NCBI RefSeq assembly: GCF_000003815.2
Contig: NC_049979.1
Coordinates: 9,755,484-9,819,483, forward strand
Direction: 5' to 3'
Source of the DNA: Branchiostoma floridae
Taxonomy: Eukaryota > Chordata > Leptocardii > Amphioxiformes > Branchiostomatidae
Length of the DNA stretch: 64,000 bases
The position numbers were made by a program, and so were the translations under genes. Below the pieces are notes generated by a model. That model was not told where the DNA came from. It saw only the letters and a list, made by a program, of their open reading frames with translations, and did not search any database. Below are positions 24,501 through 39,500 of this stretch, one piece after another; the first letter of the stretch is position 1, and the number at the start of each line of letters is the position of its first letter.

Positions 24501-27500
24501 ATATTTTGAGCACTAAATTCTATAGAATCAACATTGACAGGGACATTTGTAGAGTTCTTTCATTTTGCAATAAAACATAGAATTCTATAACACAAATAGT
24601 CAAGAGTTATAAAAATTAACAATGAACTTTTGTTACCTTCCTCTCCCCTCATGGATCTGGGAGACCTTCCATGCCTGCTGTCCTTATCTTGTCTGGGAGA
24701 AATGTCCTAAAAGATGAACAAGCAAATTTTTAACAATACTGGTATGTGACCCGGCATTTGACATCAAGAAACTGCTACATCAAGATGACACATATGAGAA
24801 CATAAGAAAAGGACTGTCTGCCACCTGATTTCTTAGAATTTGGATACAAAGGCATAAGAGTTGCAAAAAGCAGGCATACTAAAACGCATGCAAGGCAAAA
24901 AGACAGCAAAATTAACACCTAAAATTAGAATCATCAAACACAGAGGAACTTTGCCATCTCAAAACTCTGGTCAGAGAAATGCTTGTAAATGGATAAAAAT
25001 GTAAAAACCACCCACACCAAACCCCCTCTGTACCAACACATAACCATGCCTTACTTTGCTGGCACTGCCTGCTGGCTCCTCCTCCTCCTCATCCTCCTCT
25101 ACATCCTCCCCTACAGCCTTGTCAAACAGGCCGAGGAAGAAAGTCTTGGAGAACTTGTACTCCCTCTGCACCATCTCCAGACTGCGCAGGAGGGAGAAGA
25201 GCAGAGCACCCCGCTCTGCCACAGGAGCCAGCTCCTCCCGCAGGGCCTGGACATCCTCCAGCACCTGCTCAGCCTGCTGCAGCCGCTGGTAAACCTAAGG
25301 TAACAGAGGAGAGCCCTTAAGCTTGTAGATTAAAGTGTGTCTTCATAAATTAAAAGTGTACCTTCATAAGGAACCAGAAGAAAAGCTGGGGAATAAATTG
25401 TTCATAATTAAGTGCCCAGTGGTGATATAATATCAAAAGAAATTAATCTGACAAGGAAATAATTTACTCCACAAGCATCAATGACATACCAAACAATCCA
25501 TGAACAAGAGATGGGGACTATTTCTGTTAATCACCATCTTCAAGCTCATCACCAATAATATTATTAGATACATTGGTAAGTTCTGCTTGAATAGATTGAT
25601 AATGTCAGAATTCATGCAACAAAAGTATAATAATGTAATATAAATGTCTTACTGATGTCTATCAATGGACAAGTTTAGACCAGGCTTTATTTAACTGTTT
25701 GCTACTTCATGAGGAATTTAACAAGTTATTGATATAATCTCATGATGCATTACAATGTTTCGTGCAGGCAGATATACATCCTACCATATCAGAATTTCTA
25801 AGAAGCAAAATAATTGTCTGCTATTTTGGCTGCTGTTGCTATCTAGCATATAGGTACAGGTGTAGTGTGCGAATAGAACAGCATACATTAAATAGAGAAG
25901 TGTACTACAAAACAAAGTTACTATTCTACACATAGAAACATGCAATATGTAGTATGACTGCAGGAGACCCTACCTACTAGATTACGCTCTAAGCAGCTCT
26001 ACACTTGGGCTACACTGTAGACATCTACACTTGGACTACTCTATAAGCAGCACTATAGTTGGACTACAATGTAGGCAGCTCTACACTTGGACTATGCTGT
26101 AGACAGCTCTACACTTAGACTATGCAGTAGTTAACTCTACTTTTGGACTGCACTGTAAGCAGCACTAGCTACGCTTGGACTAAACTGTAGGCAGCGGAGG
26201 CTTCAGGTAATGTTCCACCATCGCCTCGGGGTGGGATGAAACACTACCTGTTGCTTCTGCTGCACCACTTTGGTCACAAACTCCGTGCTGTCCCAGATGT
26301 CGTCCGACTCCCCCTCCAGCAGCCGCTGGGCCAGCCGCTTGGCCAGGCTCTTCAGGGCCACCCGGTACTCCCGGATGGCCAGGAGAGCCAGCTTCTGCTC
26401 CTGGTACAGGTCACGTCGGACACGGGCAAAGGTGCGGGACAGCAGGTCCTCCTGAAAATCATGGATGTCAAAGTTGTACTGATACATTGATTGCTGTTTG
26501 AGCAGAAAATATGAATATCACACTTTTTTTTACATTATAACACTTAAATGATCATATCCACCTACATAACTGCAAAACTTAACTTTACAAGGCGAAGCAA
26601 TTGGTTGATCAGCACCAAGGACAAATACAACTGTCCTAAATCCATTCATCTGAAGATCTTTTGCAGTATACCTGACTCTAAATCAGCTTAATCTGCTAAT
26701 AATGGTCTATGAAGTATCCAGTCAAGTGAAAATTCAGCCTACTGAAAACCTTTCATTGGTTGTGACAGGAAAGACAGGGAAATTCCCTCTAGCTCTTACA
26801 ATGAACAGTAGCCCATGGCTTAATTAACAAATGTTACCCAGTTCAGTAGTATGCATTTCAAGTGAGCAACAACAGCTGGGATTTTGATCTCCCAACCTCT
26901 TGGTCCTGTGGCAGGACAACTAACCACTGTATGACACACTCCAAGTGATGTTAGCCCTCACCTGCAGTGTTTCTGATGACGTTGTATAGCTGATGAGGGC
27001 AGTGGTGGAGGCTATCTCAGCATCCAGCTGTGGCCGTGTGACCAGGGAGGACAGGTACAGGTTGAAGGATGGTGGGCTCTGTAACCTCCGCCCACAGTAC
27101 TGGATAATGTAGGGCTCTGCAGCGAGTGGGACACAGGATAAAGATATTGTGTTAATTAGTTATGTTTGTGAAGGATAGGCATCCAGGAATGAATACAACA
27201 TTTTTTTAAAATTGAATCTAAAAGTAGATTAAGGTTTCTGTGAATTTACAAACATTTTAGATGCTGGCTGGCATATTTATCAATCAATAATTAAAAAATA
27301 AATATTTCTTCCTTTTACCACCAAAGAAAGATGCCAGACAACATCTGAAGTGTCTGACTGTATATAAATTCACAGGAGCCTTGTTCAGTGTATAGATTGA
27401 ATTAGAAATATATTGTGCTCAGTTGTCTTTGTGACACTTGCTGCACATCCTTAACATGGTTAAGTGCTTGAGCTAGCAACAGACTACTGTAAATTCATTC

Positions 27501-30500
27501 AAGATTGAGAGATAATTTTGCAGTAGGAAGAAAAGCATGTGAGGTGAGCACAGAGTAACCAAGACTCCTCACCCTCTGGCTCCTCCACATCCATGTGGTT
27601 CTGCAGGTAGATGAGAGGAGTCAGCATACTCTCCACATGTTCTGTACAGTTCTGCAGCAGTAGGGACAGGCCTGTCACTAGGGCTCGCTCTATCAGCACC
27701 AGCACTGCAGGGTCCATTCTGAGCAGGGGACAAAGATGCATCATTTTCATAAGGATTTGCCCACATGCTGTTTTAGTTTTTTGGCATACAGTGCATCTGT
27801 AGCCTCTGTTGTGACTTGCAATTTTTCTCTTAAAAACCTCTCTCATTGCCTGATGTATAAATGCAATACAAGAGTTTGATTTATGAACACTCTAGACCCT
27901 TCTTTCCACGTTTGCAGCTCTCAAAGTCATGCATCATCAAAATAGCAATGTTTGATGGAGTCTTCTTTCCCGCATGCTATTTCTTGGCATACAGCGCATC
28001 TGTATTCTCTCTTGTGACTTGTAATTTATCTCTTAAGATCCTCTCTCATTTCCTGACATATCAATGCAATACAAGAGTTCTTGAGTTTATGAACACTCAG
28101 GACCCTTCTTTGCACTTATCTCTTAAAGTCATGCATCATCAAATTGACAATGTTTGATGGACTTTTCTTAACAGGCTTTATTAATACCTTAAAATCACAC
28201 AGTAACCAACTTAAGTCACAAGTAAATATTGATTCCCTGTAATTTACTTTGAATTTGATTGATTGATTGATTGTTTTTGCATCCCATCCCTTGGAAATCA
28301 ATAACACGGACTAAATGAAACAACCCAAATAACTTCAAGATGAAGAAATAAAGAACATCTGCCTTACCTCCTCTGCATGTCCACAGAGACCAGCTCCCTG
28401 CCCTGTTTCTTCATGACCTTCTTCAGCCACCTGACGGCGTCCCCGTGGGGGTCGATCAGGAAGGGCGGGCGGTTCCAGGACGACACCAGGATGGCCATGT
28501 TCTCAATCTGATGGGGGCTGAAGCCTTGGGTGTTCCACTCCTGTTGGTGTAAAGACATGGTGTCAAACATCAGCACTTGGGAGTTGTACATGTATACATG
28601 TATAGACTTTGGCTTTTACACCTACCTACTAGTACATACACTTGAACCTTGGTACATTGTAACATGCTTTCCTATTCCGAAAATAATTTCATCAGGTTGG
28701 TAGATCATAGGACATAAGAATTTTCTTTTACACAACCAGTTTTTCTCACCTGCTGACGTTTGGGATAGTGTTCTTCTCGCCGCAAAAGCGCCGCCTACAT
28801 CGGCTACATATAGCGGCAAGAAGCAGAACTCCAGTTAGAAGCTCTAAGGAAGATGTCTGACAGACATCAAAACGTCAGTAGGTGAGAAAAACTGGTTGTG
28901 TAAAAGAAAATTCCTTTGTCCTATGCTTTCCTATTGCTCATTAAGACACCCAGTTTGCAATATTTCATTCTTCACAGTGCAGAGAACTCTTCAACCAGTG
29001 GTGGCTAACTATTGATGATTTCTCCAAAACTGCCATAATGTTCAAGAAAGCTGATAAAAGCATGTTCAAGCCCAGATGTTCCTCCTCCTTCTCATAGTCA
29101 TAATGACATAAATCTACCAGGAACATTCTATGCCACAGTGACATCTCACAATGGCAACAAATGTCAGCTTCATTGTCATATCTTAAAGGGTTCAGCTTCA
29201 GGGCCGCAGAGTCTTACCTGTAACTGTTTGCCTCCCACCAGCAGCTTGACCAGGGCTCCCATGTACTTGTTGTACTCCGGCTTGCTGATTACCGGCATGT
29301 TCTCCACTGTGTACCCAACAAACCCTTCTGCACTGGCATGGCTGCTCACCTCACTCTCATTCTCACCACCTGCAGCACAAACATTACAGCATGAATCTGT
29401 CCTAATATGTCATTATATGCACAAACTTTGTTACATATACACACAACTGGAATGCACATATTGGACATATATCAGACAAAGGCAAATAAAACTTATAGGC
29501 AATTTCATTTGTCATCAAGAAATGATCTCGTCTTTAGAAATAGCCAATGACCAAGACATTTTTTAAAAATGAAATAAATGTCTTCTTCACAATTACTTCT
29601 TACTCACTTGCTCATTCACTATAAGATTTATTGTATGTTCTTCTGTCCTGGTAAGGTTAGACATACATATATTCCTTACAAACCTGCATTCCCCCCAACT
29701 ACATTAAAATTAACGCATGTTGTGGTGCATTGACATCAAAAAGCTCTCGAATGGTCTGCAGTCTATGCTGCACAAGAAACAACACCTACCATTGCCCTCT
29801 GCTGGTTCACTCTCGTACTGCATGTCTGCCTCCTGGGTCCCCTCTGCTCCCATCTCTGTCTGGGGATTCTCAGTACCAGCCTCTGTGGCAGGAACCTCCG
29901 TCTCCTCCTCTGTACCGCTCTTGTCATTGTCAGGGCCAGCTGGAAGGGGAAAGTACCATTGCAGAAATCTGGTATGACTTCAACACATGCTACACCAAGT
30001 TAAGCACAGACTGGAGTCTTAACATTCATACAAATACATGCAGCATTGTGGTCAGTTTAACTTGTACTAAATATGATTGACCCTCCATCAGAATAACATC
30101 AGTAGTCTTAATACTTCGGTGAAAATGGACGTATTGTAATCAGTTGGTGGAAGGAACTCACCAGTCTCCTCAAAGTGCACCTTCTCCTCAGCCCCGTCTC
30201 CTTCAGTGCGCTGCTCTCTATCCGCACTTTTGGCTGTGCTCATCTCCTGTGGTGCTGTAGCCTGTGGTGAGGTAACCACACTTCAGCATTATCATGATTT
30301 CAACTTGATGAGGATCTGAAGACCGACTGAAAGCTTGTTGGTAAACACTTTACTTTGTGTCTAGAAATAACAATTTAAAATCTTGTTAATTACCATCACA
30401 GAACTTTCATTGGAACTTACCGGTTGTGACAGGAAAGACAGTACATATATACAGGTTAACTTTTCCAGGGAAACTCTCCCTAGCTCTTACAATGAACAGT

Positions 30501-33500
30501 GGACATGGCTTCTGAAGACCGACTGAAAGCTTGTTGGTAAACACTTTACTTTGTGTATAGAAATAACCATTCAAAATCTTCACAATGTTAATTGCCATCA
30601 CAGATGAACTTTCATTGGAATTTACCATTATCACAATGTAATTGCCCCCTCAAACAATCACAAACAGTTACACTGCTAATACTCAATTCCAAACTGAAAC
30701 ATACTATATATTCATGTAAGTTCAAGCAACTAAATTCCGTTGTGGGGGACACTTACAAAGAGTTCGCTCTCTGCTTTGGAGGACTCTCCCATGGTGAAGC
30801 CATTCTCGGAGTAGTCCCTGATCATGGGACTGCCCGTATCTATAGCCCAGTCAATAACATGGCCTGCATCGGGAGAACAAAATGAAGAATGATCAACGTT
30901 TTATCAAATGTTATGGAAGGTGATGAAAAGAAAAGTGATCAAATGACATTATGATATGATCTGCATGTAAGAAAACAACAGAATATTTAATCTTCTTGCG
31001 CTAGCCACCCTTCATTATAGTGCAGTGACCTAGGGGGTAGAGTGTTTGCCTTGCATTGAGAAGGTTGGAGGTTTAATTCTTGACCAGGTCACACCACATA
31101 CAAAGATATGAAAAATGGTTTTCTCTATTTAGCAGTCAGTACTTATAGGAAAGTATATGGGAGTTGAAGACACTCGGTCAGGACTAGTGTCCTACTGTAG
31201 TGGCCTACGTGACCTAAGGACTACAGAAAATGAAGTTGGAACACTGCACCAAACCACCAAAAGATGTGGGGAGGACTTTTGAGTTTTTTGACCTACCCTT
31301 CATGGGATCCAGGGAGTCGATGACCAACGGTACGCCCCTCTCCTGGAGACAGTGTGGCCAGTGCAGGGTCACCATCATCCTGCGGAACCCGTGGTCGTAC
31401 GGACCTAGGTAGATGGCAAACGCTGCCGCCATGGCAACGCCTCCAGCGATGCCCACCTCCCGCCTGCCCAGGGAGTTGAAGATCTGTACAAAGTGCTCGT
31501 GCTCCTTGGCAAGGATCTGGTAAAAAGTAGGAAGTGATCAGGACTTGTTGTCTTTAAGGATAAGCCATACTAGTTGGCCCCTAAATAGAAATTGTACTGG
31601 ATTCAAAAATTTTTTCATATAAATATTGTAGTAAAGCAATTTCTTCTGCAGGAATGTGTAAGGTGTATGTTCCTTTTCTCTGTAACCTCCTTTGATCGTA
31701 CACTTCGTACGTTGTTTAACAATACATTGCACAAAACACTTGTTACCTTCCTGAACCTGGCTGCTGTGTCCAGGTTCCTGTCCATCAGCTCAGTGTTGGC
31801 CTCCTGCTCCTTCTTGTCTATAGTGGCCTCCTCAAATCCTTTAGCCAGGTCCTGTAATCTGGTCTCAAGGGCCTGCAAAATGTACAACAAGTCAGATTCT
31901 GAAATACTCTGGACAGACAGACAGACACATTGTGTCATTTTTAAATTCCATGAAATTGTCATGACCCTATTAATGATATCAAGCTGATTTGCTCCCTTCA
32001 AAGACACTATTATCAACCTGAACGAATGCTTCATGTCATCTTCGACTATATGTCAACTTGCTCTGACACAGAAGAAATTTGAAAAGATTAAGTGAATAAA
32101 ATGAGGTAGTATAACTGAATGCATTGTTTCAATCAATGCTGGGATATCATGAAATTTCCGTGGTGTAATAGTAAAAGAGATCCCATGTTGGATAGAAACT
32201 GAGGCTGAAGGGCCCCATGTGACCTCTGACCTTTCTCTTGGTCTCCAGAGTAGACATCCTGTGCTCGGCCATCTCCACAGCAGCAGCAGTCTGCTCAACC
32301 TTGTTGTGCAGCGGCTTCACCTTGGAGATCATCAGTCGGTTGTACCTGCAGGCAAACGACATTTCAGAGTTAAATGAAGGAAAAAATAAAAAACACCGGC
32401 ATCTTTTATGATTACCAAGTGTACAAAGCTATTCCTAGGGGGATTTCACGGAAATCCAAGATTCCATCCAGTATACACATATAGGTATAAGAAATATTCT
32501 CCAATGATTTTCCAATGTTGACATCAAGGCATATATTTCTGGATTGTGTACTACCAGTAGTAAAAAAGACAACTCCGTGATCATGTCTTTTATGGAGTCA
32601 TTTGTTACTTTGTGATGTCACTTTTTCATGATATCATTTTGGCCACCTTAGACTATAGCTTGCAAAATGTGTACTCACCTGACAACACCCCTGACCCATT
32701 TGCACAGGGTAGCCACGGCCACGTTGTTGTCTGCCTTAGCCTGCATGGTTTCTGGTGTGAAGCCTGGTTTCTTCAGGTACTGCTCCACAACCTCTATCGT
32801 CTCCTCTGGGAGCTGGTTCTCATCAAACCCTAGCAGCTCCTCACGGAATCTGTGAGGGGGGGGGGGGCACATTTCATATCAATGACTGGAAGTTTAGACT
32901 CATAGATTATATGGTAAGTGACAATAGATAAAATGTTCATACTGTTGAAAGGCAATATTTAACTTGTCTTATCTACTAACACACTACACACACACATATA
33001 CTGTCCGGTTTATCATCTGTTGTTCCCCATCCTGTGGGGGTTAGATCTGCTAACAGCTAAAACAAACATGCCTGCTTGTCTGGAAAAGACTATGATAAAC
33101 ATCAGTTTAGATTAATACACAGAGCGAGGAGCACTTTCTAAATATTCAACACTGATAATAAAAAATCTATCATGTTAACCTTTTATTCAACATACATTCT
33201 TGTGCTCGACCTCCGTTCAAAAGCAAAACAGTCTCACTCTGCAGTACAAACTTTGAGGTTAAAGTGGCCAAATTTGGTATAACCGTGTCAGATATTCAAA
33301 TATTTTATATAAGAAAGAATATTTCTTGATTTGTACTCACCTTTCCAGGTTGGCCATCTGCCGTTTGGCCCCCTTGTTCCAGGTCAAGTCAGAGTTGGGG
33401 GATTTCACTGAAGAAAAGAAGATACTGTTTTTGAACCTTGTTTATTCATGATTGCTTTATCTCTCATTTTACCTGATGTCAAACATAAAAATGTTACAGT

Positions 33501-36500
33501 AGTATAATAGCTGCTTAAAGGATGATGCATACATAACATGATGATGGCTGCCATGAGGTCCTCGAGGACAGGGTCGGGCTGGTGCAGGGAGCGCAGTGCC
33601 ACCAGGTGGTCCATGTTCATGGCCTCCACCACCTTCTTAGTGTCTGCCACGATGGCAATGGCCTTGTACACAGCTCTCTCATGTGCTACCTGGTAGTCTG
33701 GCAGGGACTGAAGCAAACAAATGAAGGGACATTTTGATATGTGTCAGACAGACTGTGACAAGATTCTGATAGAGGCTGTTTCATGTGATTGTACAGAAAC
33801 CTTGAAAGGTTGAATTAAGTCATTGTATCATAAAATGGTGAATAAAGAAAGCATCTCTCATACAATGAATCAAGTCTAATAGACATGCATTTACTACACA
33901 ATTAGATATCTAGGATGTTTTGGTTTTACTTTTTTAAGTGCTAATTCTGTGATGTCTATGAACAATAAGTATTTCCTCCAGTCTTTTCTTATTGTACCTT
34001 CTTCAGATGATATATCTTCTGGAGTTGTCTCCTGACAATGCGGACCTGCTGCTCTGTGATGGCAGTGTCCTGCCCTATCTGTGCCAGCAGCTGGATGGTA
34101 CCCTGTATTGTGGTGCATTAATGTGTAGCCTTTTAGCATCTTGTAGTGAACAGGTAGGTTTGAAGAGGATTGCTGAGAGAGATTGTATACTGTAGAGGTG
34201 CTATGTAGTGTGAGGTAAAACCCAAGAAGGTAATCTTAGTACAAGCACAATTGCTGACAAAATTATTTAGAAAGTTATTAAATGTTGGGAAATCTTAGCT
34301 GTATTAGCTAAAGTGTATAAATGTTGTGATTACCTGTTTCCTCTCCATTAGCACCACCCTCTCATGTTCCAGCTGTGTCTTCAGCTGCATGGCCTTCTTG
34401 TTTTCTGCATCGATCCTCTCCAGGATCTGTTTCATCCTCTCATGCAGGAACAGGACCTCCTCAAACCTCTGGGCTGACATGGCCACAAACCTGAGAAGGG
34501 GAGGGGGATGTTCATTTTGTCAAAACTCTTTAGCTGCATAGTACCTGTTACACAGTAGGAATTTATGACAGAAGACAGTAAATTGTTTGAGTGAGAGGTG
34601 TCCTTTTACTTTAGAGATAAAATATTCAACATACTGTTATCATGACATTATTATTTTGGCTAGTAATATGACAGTGCCACCTGATTATGGTTAAAAGTTG
34701 GGTCCATACATTCTGTACTTACTTGTAAGACTATTGGCCTGGTCCACTGTGCAGCAGTGGGGCAGTCAGGATAAAGAAGGAAGAAAGTAGAAGAGTAAAG
34801 AAGGAAGGACAAAACACTATCTCTTAAAGTATTAACAGTCAAGTGACACATTTTCATACATGGGATGGGACACTTATGGCATGGGTAGAAAAGATTTTAA
34901 ACCATGTAAGCCATATTGGTTCTGCCCCTAATGATATCCATCAAGGACATATTGCAACAAAGCAATAAGATGATACCTTGTAATTCAGTAAACGAAAGGC
35001 AAGAATGTTGGACTACATTTGATGAAACCTTGACAGTATAAAAAAAAAAAATTTAGCAGAGCAGACATTGACTTGTTCCATGTCAGCAGAAGTTGACGGA
35101 TCACTCAGACACAAAGTTAAACCTTACCGCTCCACAAACTTCTCATAAGAGGCGTTGGTGATGTGGCGGAACTCTCCCCAGCTGATCTCCTGTCCGTCCT
35201 GTTGCCGTAGCGATATGTGCATGGAGGAGAGGAGGTGGGCCAGGTTCTCTCGCTGCACCACAGGGAAATTCTCAGCATCTGCATAGAAAAATAGCCAGTG
35301 TGATATATATGTAGTATAGGAAGTATTTGTGCAAAAGTTTCCACTGGTTGCACAATGCACTATTCATAGCAATGAATTCAGCACCACGGACAGTACTGGG
35401 CAAAAAGCAACTGAGAAGCTGCAACAAGGGAAATTCTCTGGCTCTGCATAAAAAAAGGGTATTGAGATCAAATCGACTTGATTCCTTTTTGTTTCATATT
35501 GCTCTAAGTACAGTTTATATTAGGTTATCTTCCAGGCACAGATTGTTTTCTCTTCATGAAATCTCTGCAAAAATGTGTTCCCTCCATGGCATGATTCAAC
35601 CTAATACTAACTTTTCATGCTGAAGACATCAAGTTTGGCTGTCTAGATGAGCAATAACATTCCAAAAAATAATATGGTTAAGTCAACTGAAGGATGGTGC
35701 ATCTGTGTCTAAACATGAAAATCATTTAGCAGGGTAGAGTCTTATCTGTTTTATACGCACCTTTCAGATGATAGTAGGCATGTTCCACCAGCTGCTGCCT
35801 CTCCCAGTGCCCCAGAAACAGGATGTTGCTGCGGCTGAAGAGAGCAGGAAACGACCGGCAGCGGCGCTGGAAGTCCGGTCCCATGGACGGGAAGATCAGG
35901 CAGATGCGGAAGTTCTTGGTGGCAGTTCTGTAAAGGGGAATTTTAAATAACATTACTTTGTATATGAAGTTAATTTTACAATAGACTGTACTGTTTTATG
36001 GTAAAAGCCAAGAGTATGGAAATATTTGCCAATACAAGCCTTTTGAGTGCAGCATATATGAAACAAGACTGATGCACTCTTCTATGCTAATAACATTCTC
36101 TGTCAAATAAATTTCCTGTGGTTACCTTTTTGTTTCAACTCAGGTATGAGCTGCATTCTACCATTGCAGTCTCTCTATGTGTTGCACAGTCCAAAGAAGG
36201 TCCACTGTCATTCTTTGTCTACTGAACCACTTGTGACCAAATAAACAACAACAAAAAGTCTTAGTTAAGAGATACAAATGCTTAAAGTCCCAGACTGACC
36301 TGAGGAAGAAGTCCCATGCAATCTCCCTGGTGTAGGTGAGCCCTGCCTGGGTCACCTCTGTCCTGATGGAGTTGACGATGGCTGTCTGCTCCTCAGGAGT
36401 GAAGAGTCGTGACGTCACTCCCGTCACCACAAAGTCAGTGATGGGCACCAGAAACTCCTCTTCCAACAGTTCCTCTTCTGTCAGGATGCACAGCAGCTTT

Positions 36501-39500
36501 TCTCCCTACAAGTGGTTCAATGGAGAAATGGAAACACCAACTATGAATAGGTAGCAAATAGGAAGTGGCAGAAGGTCTGGACACATTTTTAGTCATTTCT
36601 AAGTTGGACAGTTTCATTAGGGACCTTCAAACATTCAGAATGCTTAGAAAATGATGCTTGGTTGAGAAAACTGCACAATGATGGTACACATGTACTGTCT
36701 TGTTAGCTAACCCCAATGTTCCAAACATGTCTCCTTATCCTGAACAATTTGTAGTAGTGTTTTGATGCAAACACATTTCCACTGTGGTTGCCTTTAAAAC
36801 TAAGAGACAGATGAGTGAGACTGTCCCACCTTAGCTCCAGCTTTAGTATAGGCTGCCAGCAGCTCAGACTTGAAGAGTGCCAGCCTGTCCTGGCTGCTTC
36901 CATCTCCCCCATCTGTTACAGGGTTGATCTTGAGGGGCTGGAAGCCACACAGGTGGGCGGACAGACGGGCGACGAGGGGGGCGATCCCAGGACAGCCCTC
37001 CCCACACAACAGGGCATGGGCCACCTCATGTGGACTGATGATCACACGGCAAAGCCGGGCAATGTTCTCCATGATTGTCTGTCAGAAAAAAGAAGTCACC
37101 CATTATAATAATGTCAGGGGAATGTGATGTTGTTAAAATGTCTGTATGATTGGTTCTATTAAAGAGAGTTACTCAGCATTGCTAATTTTATGACCTTGCC
37201 TTGACTTTGCCACGGGAAAATAAAAAATGTTACAGAATGGAAAGCATGACCATTGCATCAGGCTTCAGAAAGAATAACTGCCGATTTCAAAATGATGAAT
37301 ATGCACTTAACATTCTCCTTACTCTAATAGTTGCTTTCAAATTCATACAGTAATCATCAAGTTGAAATCATATGAAGCGTAAAAATAAAAGCAAATAAAA
37401 GAAAACATACATATTAGATTAGCGTGAAAAAATTTATCTTTATCTAAAGTTACATTGTGGAATGACAGCTTCATGATGGGGTTGCTCTTATTGTACTCCC
37501 TCAGCCCCTCCTTCATCACGTCTCTCATGGCCTCCTCGTCGAAGCACGGCACAAACAGGTCGGTGGTGTTATCCTCCGCCCTGAGCTCTGACCCCCCTCC
37601 CGCAGCGCTCTGTGGCCCGGCGGTCACCAGCCCACTCTCGTTCTCCTCGATGCTGCTGAAGATGGGCTGTTTGGGGTTGATGACCAGGTTGAGCTGGAGA
37701 GGTACAACCACAGTTGTGGTGAACATGACAGTGGGAAAGGTCAACATGCACACCTTTGAATGATACATAGAATTGTGCATACTAATCAAATTCTTTTGAA
37801 ATCTTAATTCCATATCCTGAATTATATTGTCAACAGCGTGTGCCCTTTGTAATAGCAAACTGCTCATTTGGAAGCGCTGGCTTCATGATGAAAAAATTTA
37901 CCTTACTTACCTGATACTTCAAAATCATGTGGAAGTATTATCAACTAGTATCATTAACACCCTGAATGCTGTTTCAGACTAACTCATCAAAACTTCCAAC
38001 ACAACAACTACCTCAAAAGAAGGCTACTCTTGATGTGTACAACTTAACGCTTGGTAACTCAAACCATGGCAGGAATGTCCTCCATATAACAACCTATTCA
38101 CCTACTCATGGCATAAACAAACCTCTTCCTCATTAGTGAAGTGTTTCCTGGCAGCTGTGACAAAGGCCTGCTTGTATCTGGACACGTCCACCTCATTTAC
38201 CATCCGATGTCCATAAACCCAGTTACACTCATGGGTCCACAAGTACAGGAGGTCTTCTGGCTTGATGCCAGGTTTCAGCGAGAGGCAGAGGTTCCTACAT
38301 GGCAGTGAATGGCACAGTTAGGGGTAAAGAGTCTTCTATTTATTTCAACTAGCACACAGACAGTAGGTAGTAGTTGTAGAAGTATGCAGTATTTGATTTA
38401 TACTATTGCTGGCATCCCTGACACACTGGTGGGCAACAGTCAGCTAGTCTTCAAACTGCACTTCCAAGCAGCTCTGTTCAGCGGGTTCAAGCTGTTTAGG
38501 TACATCTTGCAATTTTTTCCAGACTTTTTATGGCTTAACACAGATGACAGCTACAGTGAATCAAATATCTTGTCCATATTTACAAAAGTTCCTTATGACC
38601 CCATCCACTGTATACTTGTCCAAACTAATAGCACCACAAATTCAGCACCACGGAAAGTACTGGGTAGGAAGCTTCTGTCTTTTTCATGTTTAAACAATTG
38701 ACTACACTTGTCTGGTAGAAGACAATGTTCCTAAAAAGCATAAACAAGGGTAGCGAGACTGACTTGAATATCCTGAGCAGGTCCCTGATGGTGAAGATGT
38801 AGTGGACCCTCTCAGAGGTGCTGAGAAACATGGAGCGCATCTTGTCCTGTGTCTCCAGGGCAACCGTAACCAAAGTGGACAGCAGGTCCTTCAGATGCTC
38901 CTCACCATGAGACTCCTGCCCACCCTGCAGGGGTAGTGGTTTATTCAGTACACAGAAAATACCAAACACTTTTAATTAGCAAAGCTTATCATCTGTGAGC
39001 CTGGGAAAATTGGGCAGTGCAAAGTTGACAGAGTTGACATACTAGTAGTAAATGCTAACAACTTACTTAATAAAAACAAAATGATCTTTAAAAGATTAAA
39101 TTTCAAAGAAAAAATAACAATCATTCCACACAGAATGCCGTACGTATCTTTCTTTCTGCATAATCATGCTAGCTTCCTTCACCCTATCACACGCACTTGT
39201 CATAGTGCCATTTCTAAGGTTGCTACTCTTCCTATACTGGGAAGGAATTCTACGGTGTGTGTTTTCTACCTTGTCGTGCTGTGAGCTGGCCAGCCCTTGG
39301 ATGGAGCTGCCTGCCATCATGTGGCCGGAGCTGGCTGAGGTGAAGTGAGTGGTCAGCAGGGTGGTGAAGATGTAGTGCAGCTCATTAGTCCTGGAGATAC
39401 AGGAGGTTCATGGTTACTTTTGATAATTAAAGATGACTTCCTGACAACAAATAGTACAAGATATCATCAAAATGATTCATCAAGGACAAAGAGCGAATGA

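Larger units (their letters stand above)
26248..31516 (-). other. DNHD1: DNHD1 module: AAA5 with acidic insert (exons w60-w68)
   Basis: Exons: 31297-31516, 30757-30863, 30162-30261, 29790-29939, 29218-29369, 28368-28540, 27573-27718, 26962-27116, 26248-26451. Dynein landmarks are GRREVGIAGGVAMAAAFA in w60, PFLIDPHGDAVRWLKK in w65 and the LSSLVTRPQLDAEIA strand in w67. Exons w62-w64 form an acidic Glu/Thr/Ala-rich disordered insert of roughly 115 residues between two conserved blocks of the module. Confidence 0.82.
35128..37078 (-). other. DNHD1: DNHD1 module: AAA4, degenerate P-loop (exons w49-w52)
   Basis: Exons: 36830-37078, 36300-36505, 35761-35927, 35128-35278. RVIISPHEVAHALLCGEG aligns with the RIIxxPxGNALLVGVG block, but the P-loop continues CPGIAP (2465-2470), with Ile2468 where Lys/Arg is expected. 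The FTDxQIxxExFLEDIN block reads ILTEEELLEEEFLVPI. NFRICLIFPSMGPDFQRR matches the sensor region of AAA4. Nucleotide binding at this site is probably lost. Confidence 0.82.
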
